Assembly (NCBI GenBank): GCA_964424355.1
Contig: CAYRIO010000017.1
Coordinates: 1-64,000 of the forward strand
Origin: CAZEHS01 sp964424355
GTDB taxonomy: Bacteria > Bacillota > Clostridia > Peptostreptococcales > Acidaminobacteraceae
Direction of reading: 5' to 3'
DNA length: 64,000 nucleotides
Shown here: positions 51,279 through 59,936 of the stretch, one piece after another
Layout of the letters: each line of letters starts with the position of its first letter
Position numbering within the stretch: position 1 is the stretch's first letter
Made by a program: the position numbers and the translations under genes
The notes under the pieces: model-generated
Database searches by the model: none
What the model saw: only the letters and a program-made list of their open reading frames with translations
What the model was told of the DNA's origin: nothing

Positions 51279-52303
51279 AGCTGAACAACTCCGGTTCCGG
51301 GAACCATTTCTCCCAGTCGGCAGACGGTTTCGCCCAGTTCTGCCGCCGAGGCCAGAAACTCACTCTCAAGGGCCGGATCCACCGCAATGACAAAACCGAT
51401 GCCCATGTTGAAGGTGTTGAACAGATCGTCCTGATCCAGGGCCGCTTCCCGCTCCATCACCTGGAACACCGGGGGCACAGGCCAGCTGCCCAGTTGAATG
51501 CGGGCATCCAGGTGCTTGCCGTACATCCGGGGGATGTTCTCGTGGAATCCGCCCCCGGTGATGTGGGCCATGCCATGGATCGCCCCGGTTTTTAGCAGCT
51601 CCAGCACCGGCTTCACATAAATCCGGGTGGGCGCCAGCAGGGTTTCGCCCAGGGTGCCGGGCAGGCCGTCGATGGTATCCGCCACCGTCATGCCCAATTT
51701 ATCGAAGAACAGCTTGCGTACCAGGGAAAATCCGTTGGAGTGCACACCGCTGGAGGGCAGGCCATAGAGGATATCTCCCGCCGCCACCTTGCTGCCGTCG
51801 ATGATCCGGCTGCGGTCCACCACACCCACCGCAAAACCGGCGATGTCATATTCGCCTTCGGCATAGAATCCCGGCATTTCGGCGGTTTCGCCCCCGATGA
51901 GGGAACAGCCGGCCTTGATACAGCCCTCGGCTACCCCTTTGACGATATCGGCAGCCACTTCCGCTTCCAGCTTGCCGGTGGCGATGTAATCCAGAAAAAA
52001 CAGGGGCGTAGCCCCTTGGCACAGCACATCGTTGACGCACATGGCCACGGCATCTTCCCCGACGGTATCATGGCGGTCCATCAGGAACGCTATTTTGAGT
52101 TTGGTTCCCACCCCATCGGTTCCGGCAACCAGCACCGGTTCTGTGAGATTGGTCATATCCAGCTTGAACAGGGCCCCGAAACTGCCGAGCCCTGTCAATA
52201 CGCTGGGGGTGAACGTGCGCTGAACGTGTTTCTTCATCATATCCACTGCCCGGTATCCCTCTTCAATGGATACCCCGGCATCTGCATAGGTCAGTTTGCT
52301 CAC
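51269..52303 (-). CDS. purM: Phosphoribosylformylglycinamidine cyclo-ligase PurM
   Basis: 344 aa from GTG 52303, directly after GGAGGGGCCAA; the product begins with LTYADAGVSIEEGYRAV, the family start. It carries GTDGVGTKLKIA and LIGGETAEMPGFY (ATP/substrate sites) and GGGFHENIPRM. AIR synthase. An upstream frame without a ribosome site runs into purF and is ignored. Confidence 0.97.
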   Translation of the reverse strand: MSKLTYADAGVSIEEGYRAVDMMKKHVQRTFTPSVLTGLGSFGALFKLDMTNLTEPVLVAGTDGVGTKLKIAFLMDRHDTVGEDAVAMCVNDVLCQGATPLFFLDYIATGKLEAEVAADIVKGVAEGCIKAGCSLIGGETAEMPGFYAEGEYDIAGFAVGVVDRSRIIDGSKVAAGDILYGLPSSGVHSNGFSLVRKLFFDKLGMTVADTIDGLPGTLGETLLAPTRIYVKPVLELLKTGAIHGMAHITGGGFHENIPRMYGKHLDARIQLGSWPVPPVFQVMEREAALDQDDLFNTFNMGIGFVIAVDPALESEFLASAAELGETVCRLGEMVPGTGVVQLWK

Positions 52304-52316
52304 TTGGCCCCTCCGT

Positions 52317-53735
52317 CTATTTTTTTTCAAAAAGAAATTTATCCGCTTCTTCCGGAACGTCCATGGGGTAATCCCCATTGAAGCAGGCAGCACACATATT
52401 GATGCCCCCGGAGCCGATGGACTCCACCAAGCCGTCGATGCTGAGGAAACCCAGACTGTCGGCGTGGATCATCTCCCGGATCTCTTCAATGGTGTTGACA
52501 GCCCCCACCAAATGCTGACGGCTGGGGGTATCGATGCCGAAATAACAGGAATGCTTGACCGGCGGCGAGGACACCCGGAGATGGACCTCTTTGGCACCGG
52601 CTTCTTTGAGCATATCCACGATCCGGCGGGAGGTGGTGCCCCGAACGATGGAATCGTCGATGAGGACGATGCGCTTGCCCTCCACGTTTTCCTTCAGCAC
52701 GTTGAGCTTCAGGCGAACCGCCAGCTCCCGGGATTTCTGGTCCGGTTGGATAAAGGTCCGGCCCATGTATTTATTCTTGATGAGTCCCACCATATACGGG
52801 ATCCCGGAGGCTTCGGCGTAGCCGGTCGCTGCCGCCGTGCCGGAATCCGGAACAGCCACCACGAAATCCGCCACTGCGGGATGCTCCTTGGCCAGGATCT
52901 TCCCCGCTTCACGCCGGGCCCGGTACACGCTGCGGCCGTCCATGATGCTGTCCGGGCGAGCGAAATAGACATATTCAAAGGAACAGACCGCCTTCTTCTT
53001 GGAGGTATCATAATAGAAGGATTGAATACCGCTGTCATCAATGATGACGATTTCACCCTTATCGATATCCCGCATGAATTTGGCCCCTACCACATCCAGG
53101 GCGCAGGTTTCGGAGGCCAGTACATAGCCGTCGTTGAGCATCCCCAGGCACAAGGGGCGCAGACCGTTGGGATCCCGCACGCCGATCAGCTTGCCGTCCC
53201 ACAGGATTGTCAGGGAATAGGATCCCTTGATCTGCTTCACGGTTTCAATCAATGCATCCTTAAAGCCCAGCTTATAGTTCCGGGCGATGAGGTTGGCAAT
53301 CACCTCGGTGTCGATGGAGGTTTGGAAAATGGAGCCCTCTTCCTCCAGCTGGTCCCGAAGCTCTCCAGCATTGATGAGGTTGCCGTTGTGTCCCAGGGCG
53401 ATGCTGCCGCCTTTGTACTGGACCACCAGGGGCTGGGCATTGTTCACGAAGCTCTCGCCGGTGGTGGAGTAGCGCACATGACCGATGCCGATATCGCCTT
53501 CCAACTGAGCCAGATTCTTATCGTTGAAGACTTCCTGTACCAGGCCCATCTCTTTGTGGTAATGGATCGTGCCGCCATTGGAAACGGCGATTCCAGCGCT
53601 TTCCTGTCCCCGGTGCTGCAGGGCCACCAGGCCGAAGCAGATCATCTGCGGCACGTTATCCCGGCCTGGGGCGTAAATCCCCATGACGCCGCATTCTTCA
53701 CCCAATTTATCCCAAGGCATTTCGTGAGTGTCCAT
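52317..53735 (-). CDS. purF: Amidophosphoribosyltransferase PurF
   Basis: 472 aa from ATG 53735 (GAAAGGAC before it; an ATG at 53750 overlaps that site). A short leader ends at Cys in EECGVMGIYA, the N-terminal nucleophile after propeptide removal. Then come the Ntn glutaminase fold, the PRPP motif RIVLIDDSIVRGTTS, and Cys residues near the C-terminus that match iron-sulfur-cluster PurF enzymes (CYFGID, CAACFNGDYP). First committed step of the pathway. Confidence 0.96.
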   Translation of the reverse strand: MDTHEMPWDKLGEECGVMGIYAPGRDNVPQMICFGLVALQHRGQESAGIAVSNGGTIHYHKEMGLVQEVFNDKNLAQLEGDIGIGHVRYSTTGESFVNNAQPLVVQYKGGSIALGHNGNLINAGELRDQLEEEGSIFQTSIDTEVIANLIARNYKLGFKDALIETVKQIKGSYSLTILWDGKLIGVRDPNGLRPLCLGMLNDGYVLASETCALDVVGAKFMRDIDKGEIVIIDDSGIQSFYYDTSKKKAVCSFEYVYFARPDSIMDGRSVYRARREAGKILAKEHPAVADFVVAVPDSGTAAATGYAEASGIPYMVGLIKNKYMGRTFIQPDQKSRELAVRLKLNVLKENVEGKRIVLIDDSIVRGTTSRRIVDMLKEAGAKEVHLRVSSPPVKHSCYFGIDTPSRQHLVGAVNTIEEIREMIHADSLGFLSIDGLVESIGSGGINMCAACFNGDYPMDVPEEADKFLFEKK

Positions 53736-53752
53736 GTCGTGTCCTTTCATCC

Positions 53753-54457
53753 CTATTCTCCCAACCGGTGCAGCACTTCCTGATACACCTCTTCAACCCC
53801 GCCCATATCCCGGCGGAAACGGTCTTTATCCAGTTTTTTGTCTGTTTCCAGATCCCAAAGCCGGCAGGTATCCGGGGAAATCTCATCGGCCAGAATCACC
53901 TGGCCGCCAAACACCCCGAATTCCAGCTTGAAATCGATGAGCTTGATGTTCTTCTTCAGGAAATAAGCCCGGAGCAGATCGTTGATTCGGAACGCATATT
54001 CCCGAACCTGGGCAATCTCTTCACGGGTGGCAAGGGCCATGGCTACGGCGTGGTCGTCATTGATCAGGGGGTCGCCGAAGGCGTCGTTCTTGTAGCTGAA
54101 CTCCAGGGTGCTGATGGGAAGAACCGTTCCCTCTGCAATCCCCAGCCGTTTGGACATGGAACCGGCCGCCACGTTTCGGATGATCACTTCCAGGGGCAAT
54201 ATCTTGACGGCCTTGACCACCATTTCCCGATCGTTCAGGAGCTCTTCAAAATGGGTGGGAACGCCGTTCTCCTCCAGCATCTTAAAGAGGAGGGCCGACA
54301 TCCGGTTGTTCACAACCCCTTTACCCACGATGGTGCCTTTTTTCTCACCGTTGAAAGCTGTGGCATCGTCCTTATATTCCACAACATAACGCTTGGGGTC
54401 CTCTGTCCGGTAAACCTTCTTAGCCTTGCCTTCATACAGCATATCAAGCTTTTCCAT
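53753..54457 (-). CDS. purC: SAICAR synthase PurC
   Basis: 234 aa. YEGKAKKVYRTEDP start, NRMSALLFKMLEENGVPTH, EVIIRNVAAGS, IDFKLEFG and LADEISPDTCRLWD are all present. Short family form. GGAGG precedes the ATG. It lies between purE and purF. Confidence 0.97.
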   Translation of the reverse strand: MEKLDMLYEGKAKKVYRTEDPKRYVVEYKDDATAFNGEKKGTIVGKGVVNNRMSALLFKMLEENGVPTHFEELLNDREMVVKAVKILPLEVIIRNVAAGSMSKRLGIAEGTVLPISTLEFSYKNDAFGDPLINDDHAVAMALATREEIAQVREYAFRINDLLRAYFLKKNIKLIDFKLEFGVFGGQVILADEISPDTCRLWDLETDKKLDKDRFRRDMGGVEEVYQEVLHRLGE

Positions 54458-54469
54458 GGGCGTCCTCCA

Positions 54470-54961
54470 TCATTGGTTGAGTTTTTCCTGCAACGCCCGG
54501 TCCTTCTCGCGGACCTCCCGGGCCATCTGTTCTTTATAGGCTTTCATTTTTTCCCGAAGCTCCGGATATTTCCCCCCCATGATCTGGGCAGCCAGCAGGG
54601 CGGCATTCTCGGCACCGTTCACAGCCACCGTGGCCACGGGGATCCCCTTAGGCATCTGTACCATGGCCAGGAGGGCATCCATCCCGTCAAAGGTGCTGCT
54701 ATAAACAGGAAGGCCGATGACCGGAAGCGGCGTGACCGCAGCCAGGACCCCAGGCAGATGGGCTGCCTTCCCTGCGGCGGCGATGATGACATCAAAGCCT
54801 TCCGCTTCCGCGTTCTTCGAAAACTCCAGGGCATCATCCGGGGTCCGATGCGCCGACATTACCCGTGCTACATACGGGATTTCAAAACTCTTCAGGATTT
54901 CAAGGCCCTTGGATACCACATCAAAATCGGAATCACTTCCCATAACTACGGCAACTTTCAC
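54470..54961 (-). CDS. purE: N5-carboxyaminoimidazole ribonucleotide mutase PurE
   Basis: 163 aa from GTG 54961, which follows AAAGGAG; the product starts KVAVVMGSDSDFDV. It has SAHRTPDD, IAAAGKAAHLPGVLAA and GLPVYSSTFDGMD. No purK was seen in the window, so the source of N5-CAIR is elsewhere or CO2 is used directly, as in class II enzymes. First gene downstream of the palindromic element. Confidence 0.95.
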   Translation of the reverse strand: MKVAVVMGSDSDFDVVSKGLEILKSFEIPYVARVMSAHRTPDDALEFSKNAEAEGFDVIIAAAGKAAHLPGVLAAVTPLPVIGLPVYSSTFDGMDALLAMVQMPKGIPVATVAVNGAENAALLAAQIMGGKYPELREKMKAYKEQMAREVREKDRALQEKLNQ

Positions 54962-55071
54962 GGAAACGGCTCCTTTCAAAAGCAGAATTTTATTCTTCAC
55001 TACCTTCATCTTACCAGAGCAAAATTTCACCCGCAAGTTAAATTCGTATTATAAATAAGATTTTCCTTTTT

Positions 55072-55095
55072 AATGTTCGTAATATAACGAACATT
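55072..55095. promoter_or_regulatory. Palindromic operator-like element before purE
   Basis: AATGTTCGT and ACGAACATT form a perfect 9-bp inverted repeat with a six-base AT spacer. ACGAACATT resembles the PurBox of Bacillota (CCGAACAWT) with one mismatch per half. A TATAAT lies about 30 bp downstream on the minus strand. This suggests a PurR-controlled promoter for purE onward. Confidence 0.6.
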
Positions 55096-55103
55096 CACAT
55101 CCT

Positions 55104-58100
55104 TTATTTGAAGTAATTCACGCCAACGCGGAATATTCCCATGTCCATAGGTCCCGGCACATTCTTGTATAGCCCTTCCCGATACCGCTCCGTGTGCCCC
55201 ATTTTGCCAAACACCCGGCCATCCGGGCTGAAAAGACCTTCAATGGCTTCAGAGGAACCGTTGAGATTCCATTGGCCTTCTCCTGAGGGATTGCCGGCGA
55301 TATCCACGTACTGGGTTGCCACCTGCCCCTGGGCGATCATGCTTTCCAGGAATGCCGGGGTGCTGACGAAGCGCCCTTCCCCATGGGAAAGCGGCACCAG
55401 CCAGGTGCTGTCCACTTCTGTTTCCTGCATCCAGGGGGAGAGATTGCTTGCTACGCGGATCCGGGCCAATGTGGACACATGGCGACCGATCCGGTTATAG
55501 GTCAGGGTTGGGAATTCCGGCTCCAGGTCAAGGATTCGGCCGTGGCTGATGAGCCCCAGCTTGATGAGCGCCTGGAAGCCATTGCAGATACCGATCATCA
55601 AGCCATCCCGCTGCGTCAGCAGTTCGGTGACGGCATCCTGGATCCGGGGATTCCGGAAGACCGCCGCAATGAATTTCCCCGAACCGTCCGGCTCATCCCC
55701 GGCGCTGAAGCCCCCGGGAAGCGCGATGATTTGAGAAGACCGGATGGCCTTTTCCAGGGTGGCGATGGATTCTTCAATCGCCTGGGGATTCATGTTTCTG
55801 AATACATGCACCGAGGCATTGGCCCCGGCCTCTGTAAAGGCTCGGGCAGTATCATCCTCGCAGTTGGTCCCCGGAAAGACCGGAATGACCACGGAGGGCT
55901 TGCAGGCTTCCCCCTGACGGGTCAGGGTGGAGCCTTGGGTATATGCGAACCGTCTCACGGGTCCGATGTCCGGTCCCGTGGTGGGAAAAATGACTGACAA
56001 CGGTTTTTCCCACGCTACCTGAGCTTCATGAACGGTCACTTCCCCGTTTCCAAAACGGATGACCCCTTCTTCCGTGGTCTTGCCCAGGACGGTTGCCGGT
56101 AGGCCTGCCAGATCAGCGGCATGCACCTGACCCTGCCATTCGATGAGCAGGGAGCCATAAGCCGGTTCAAACAGGGACGCCGGAGAAAGCTTCGCATCCA
56201 GAACGGCACCGATCCGGTTTCCAAAGGCATTCTTGCTGATCAGCGCCGCTACACCGCCGATATCCACGGCACTGACCGATTGCAGCCGGCCATCCGCCTG
56301 CCACTGGCTGATTTTTTCAGCGAAGAGATGGAACATGTCAAAATCAGGCATTTCATCGGCATCCCTTGGCAGTCTCAGCAGAACCAGATCATTGCCCGGC
56401 CCCTTGAATTCCGGACTGATAACCTGGCGGTCATCTACCGGTGTCACCGCGAAGGCCACCAGCGTCGGCGGCACATTCAGATCCTTGAAGGTGCCGGACA
56501 TGCTGTCCTTGCCCCCGATTGCCGCTGTATTGAGCGCTTTCTGGACGGTAAGAGCCCCCAAAAGCGCGCTGACGGGCTTGCCCCATTTTTCCGGTGCCTC
56601 CCCGAGTTTTTCAAAATATTCCTGCAGGGTATAGCGTATTCTGCGAAGGTCGCCTCCCAATGCCACGGTCTTGGCAGCCGCAAGAACCAGGGCATACACG
56701 CTGCCATGGAACGGACTCCACTGCGCCAGCTCCGGATCGTATCCGTGGGTCATGATCGTGGCGGTATGGGTACTGTGGGCTCCTACCGGAATCCGGGCTG
56801 CCATCCCCTCCACGGGGGTCATCTGATATTTTCCGCCCAGGGGCATCAGAACCGATCCTGAGCCGATGGTGCTGTCGAAACGCTCCACCATCCCCTTCTG
56901 AGAGGCCACATTCAGCCTTGAAAGGGTGTTGAGCCATTCTGTTTTCCAATTGCCGTCAAACTCCTGGTGAAATTTGAAGGGAGATTTTTCAATCACCGGG
57001 GCCGTTACATGGGCGTTGCTCATCTGCGGCACCCCGCTGGTGTTCAGGAACTCCCGGGACAAATCCAGCACAGTCTTGCCGCGCCACACCATCCGCAGTC
57101 TACCGCTGTCGGTCACCCGGGCCACGACGGCGGCTTCCAGGTTTTCCGCCGAAACGCCGTTCATAAAAATAGTCAGGTTCTCCGGCGCAATGACCACCGC
57201 CATCCGTTCCTGCGATTCGGAAATGGCCAGCTCCGTGCCATCGAGACCATCGTATTTGAGGGGGACCGCATCCAGCTCGATATCGATGCTGTCGGCCAGT
57301 TCTCCAATAGCAACCGATACCCCACCGGCGCCGAAATCGTTGGACCGTTTGATGATCCCGCTGACAACCGGGTTCCTGAACAGACGCTGCAGCTTCCGCT
57401 CCGTGGGGGCGTTGCCCTTTTGGACCTGAGCGCCGCAGCTGGCCAGGGATTCCTCATCGTGCTCCACAGAGGAACCCGTCGCTCCGCCGCACCCGTCCCG
57501 GCCCGTACGGCCGCCCACGAGGACAATCAAATCGTCCTTTTCAGGCTGGAGCCGCATCACCTGGTTCTTCGGGGCCGCCCCGATGACGGCGCCGATTTCC
57601 ATCCGCTTGGCCAAGAAACCCGGATGGTAGTATTCACGGACCTGACCTGTGGCCAGGCCGATCTGATTGCCGTAGGAGCTATAGCCGTGAGCCGCCCCGG
57701 TGGTGATGATCCGCTGGGGCAGTTTGCCCGGCAGGGTTTCCTCCACGGAGATCCGGGGATCCGATGCCCCAGTGACCCGCATGGCCTGATAGACAAAGCT
57801 CCGCCCGGAAAGGGGATCCCGGATGGCACCGCCCAGACACGTGGCCGCGCCGCCGAAGGGCTCGATTTCAGTGGGATGGTTGTGGGTTTCGTTCTTGAAC
57901 ATCACCAGCCAAGTCTGAATTTCGCCGTCCACATCCACAGGTACTTCAATGCTGCAGGCGTTGATTTCTTCAGATACCTCCAGGTCTTCCAGCTGACCGG
58001 ATTTGCGCAGGGCCTTCATGGCCACCACCGCCATATCCATCAGGGTCACCGGGCGGTCCGTCTCTCCGTATACCTCGGCCCGCATGGCCTGATAGGTTGC

Positions 58101-58853
58101 CCAGGCTTTCCGGATCGGTTCGTTGGCAGCTCCCGCCTCGAAGCTCACATTTTCAAGCTGGGTCATGAACGTGGTGTGCCGACAGTGGTCGGACCAGTAG
58201 GTGTCGATGACGCGGATTTCCGTCAGGGTCGGGTCCCGGTCCTCCTGTTTGAAATAATTCTGGCAGAAAAGCAGGTCCTGACCGCTCATGGCCATACCCA
58301 GGGTTTCACGAAGCGCCAGGATATCCGCGCCGCTCTTTTTAATGAAGCCTTCCAGCACGGCCACATCTGCCGGTGTCACCGAGGCCATTTCCAGGGTTTG
58401 AGGCTTCTCCAGGCTGATGGCGCCGGAATCGACGGGATTGATCAGGTACTGTTTGATCCGCTCCAATTCAACCAGGCCCTTCAGGACCACAACCCGCGAG
58501 CATCGGACCAGGGGCATTTCCTTCTGGGTGAACAGCTGGATACACTGGGCCGCGGAATCTGCCCGCTGATCGAATTGGCCGGGGAGATAGGCCCAGGCAA
58601 TCGCAATCTCTTCCGGATCGATTTCAAGGCGTTCATGGATCACATCATCTGTGTTGGGTTCCGAAAAAATTGTTCGGACCGCTTTATCGAAATCCACATC
58701 GGACAAGCCTTGAACATCATAGCAATTCAGAAAACGCAGGGATTCCAGATGCTCTTCCTTTAAATTCTCCCGTAAGTCTCGAAAAAGACGGTCCGCCTCT
58801 CCCTGATAGCCCGGTTTCTTTTCAACATAGATTCTGCGCACGGCTGATTGCAT
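55104..58853 (-). CDS. purL: Phosphoribosylformylglycinamidine synthase PurL (single-chain)
   Basis: 1249 aa, the large fused form. N-terminal PurS-like segment, two AIRS-like synthase halves (VIDTYWSDHCRHTTFM; NETHNHPTEIEPFGGAATC; GGRTGRDGCGGATGSS; GGKDSMSGTF), and a C-terminal glutaminase (VIPVFPGTNCEDDTARAF; GICNGFQALIKLG with nucleophile Cys; final catalytic His in LSHGEGRF). Many Bacillota instead use separate PurS, PurQ and PurL; the fused type also occurs in Clostridia. AGGAGG precedes the ATG. First gene of the operon. Confidence 0.97.
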   Translation of the reverse strand: MQSAVRRIYVEKKPGYQGEADRLFRDLRENLKEEHLESLRFLNCYDVQGLSDVDFDKAVRTIFSEPNTDDVIHERLEIDPEEIAIAWAYLPGQFDQRADSAAQCIQLFTQKEMPLVRCSRVVVLKGLVELERIKQYLINPVDSGAISLEKPQTLEMASVTPADVAVLEGFIKKSGADILALRETLGMAMSGQDLLFCQNYFKQEDRDPTLTEIRVIDTYWSDHCRHTTFMTQLENVSFEAGAANEPIRKAWATYQAMRAEVYGETDRPVTLMDMAVVAMKALRKSGQLEDLEVSEEINACSIEVPVDVDGEIQTWLVMFKNETHNHPTEIEPFGGAATCLGGAIRDPLSGRSFVYQAMRVTGASDPRISVEETLPGKLPQRIITTGAAHGYSSYGNQIGLATGQVREYYHPGFLAKRMEIGAVIGAAPKNQVMRLQPEKDDLIVLVGGRTGRDGCGGATGSSVEHDEESLASCGAQVQKGNAPTERKLQRLFRNPVVSGIIKRSNDFGAGGVSVAIGELADSIDIELDAVPLKYDGLDGTELAISESQERMAVVIAPENLTIFMNGVSAENLEAAVVARVTDSGRLRMVWRGKTVLDLSREFLNTSGVPQMSNAHVTAPVIEKSPFKFHQEFDGNWKTEWLNTLSRLNVASQKGMVERFDSTIGSGSVLMPLGGKYQMTPVEGMAARIPVGAHSTHTATIMTHGYDPELAQWSPFHGSVYALVLAAAKTVALGGDLRRIRYTLQEYFEKLGEAPEKWGKPVSALLGALTVQKALNTAAIGGKDSMSGTFKDLNVPPTLVAFAVTPVDDRQVISPEFKGPGNDLVLLRLPRDADEMPDFDMFHLFAEKISQWQADGRLQSVSAVDIGGVAALISKNAFGNRIGAVLDAKLSPASLFEPAYGSLLIEWQGQVHAADLAGLPATVLGKTTEEGVIRFGNGEVTVHEAQVAWEKPLSVIFPTTGPDIGPVRRFAYTQGSTLTRQGEACKPSVVIPVFPGTNCEDDTARAFTEAGANASVHVFRNMNPQAIEESIATLEKAIRSSQIIALPGGFSAGDEPDGSGKFIAAVFRNPRIQDAVTELLTQRDGLMIGICNGFQALIKLGLISHGRILDLEPEFPTLTYNRIGRHVSTLARIRVASNLSPWMQETEVDSTWLVPLSHGEGRFVSTPAFLESMIAQGQVATQYVDIAGNPSGEGQWNLNGSSEAIEGLFSPDGRVFGKMGHTERYREGLYKNVPGPMDMGIFRVGVNYFK

Positions 58854-59009
58854 GTTTGCCTCCTGAGTAAAATGATGGGTATGATCACTGATTAAAGGGA
58901 TTGATTCCTGATTACGTCTGCTCTTTATTTACCTTCTTTATCCTCAGTTTATCACCGGCCGTGTTATAATAATAATTAATCATTTTAATATAAAACATTA
59001 GGTGAGCTT

Positions 59010-59912
59010 ATGTTAAACCCACGACTGGACCTTTACCGTATTTTTTTGGCCGCCGCACACACCGGTAGCTTTACCGATGCCGGCAGCCAGCTCTTCATGA
59101 CGCAGTCCGCCGTCAGCCAGGCCATGGCCCAGCTGGAACAAGTTCTGGGCTCCCGCCTCTTTTACCGGTCCGGCCGGGGCATGGCCCTGACCGCCGAGGG
59201 GGAAACCCTGAAGATCCATTTGGTTTCTGCCTTTGATACCATCCAGGCGGGAGAGCAGGCTATCAATGCCCTTAAGAACCTGGAGGCCGGAATCCTGCAC
59301 ATCGCCGCCAGTGATACCCTGTGCCGCCACTATCTCCTGCCCCTGCTGCAGCAATTCCACGAAAAATATCCAGAAATCCATTTACAGGTCACCAACCGTC
59401 CTTCGCCGGCATGCCTCAGAATGGTACATCAGAAGGAAGCGGATCTGGCCTTTGTGAACCGGTCCCTGCACACACCGCCCCCCGGAATACATCTGGAGGA
59501 TGTTTTGGATTATGAGGATATCTTTGTGGCCGGGCCGCTTTTTCCCCGGTACGAATCTCTGCCCTCCGCCTTGGCCCAGCTGGTGAAAGAGCCCCTGATC
59601 CTCCTGGAGGCCGGCTCCTCCACCCGTGAAAATCTGGAGAACTGGGCGCTGAACCAGGGCCTGACCGTTACCCCAGGCATTGAGGCCGGCAGCGTGGATG
59701 TGATCCTCGATCTGGTGCGGATCGGCCTGGGCATCGGATGGATTCCCGGCTACGCCATGCCTGCCGGAAAGGGAGAAACCCTGTTCCGGGTAAAAACAAT
59801 CCAGACGCCGCCCCGGCGGACAGTAGCCCTAGCCGCTTCAAAAGCACCTGCCGTCAGCAGTGCCGCCAAGGCCTTCATGGCACTGGTCATGGATGCCCGT
59901 AAAAAAAGATAG
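59010..59912 (+). CDS. LysR family transcriptional regulator
   Basis: 300 aa. N-terminal helix-turn-helix (LDLYRIFLAAAHTGSFTDAG, TQSAVSQAMAQLE) and a two-lobed effector-binding domain (GILHIAASDTL; DLAFVNRSL). It resembles CysB/CysL-like branches only in outline. Divergent from purL with a 156-bp gap containing TTATAATAATAATTAATC, so both promoters lie there. It could regulate purL or itself. Effector unknown. Confidence 0.93.
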   Translation: MLNPRLDLYRIFLAAAHTGSFTDAGSQLFMTQSAVSQAMAQLEQVLGSRLFYRSGRGMALTAEGETLKIHLVSAFDTIQAGEQAINALKNLEAGILHIAASDTLCRHYLLPLLQQFHEKYPEIHLQVTNRPSPACLRMVHQKEADLAFVNRSLHTPPPGIHLEDVLDYEDIFVAGPLFPRYESLPSALAQLVKEPLILLEAGSSTRENLENWALNQGLTVTPGIEAGSVDVILDLVRIGLGIGWIPGYAMPAGKGETLFRVKTIQTPPRRTVALAASKAPAVSSAAKAFMALVMDARKKR

Positions 59913-59936
59913 CTGCCCGTGGTTCACTCAGGCAGC
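59905..59936 (-). terminator. Terminator between the LysR gene and the SGNH-like gene
   Basis: GCTGCC/GGCAGC stem overlapping the end of the minus-strand gene, followed on that strand by ATCTTTTTTTA. Confidence 0.65.

Noticed and set aside
55434..55470. A GGGAGAGATTGC...GCTACGCGG stretch inside purL resembles an arm of the palindromic repeat
   Set aside because: It codes for conserved PurL residues in frame and has no inverted partner, so it is most likely a coincidence.
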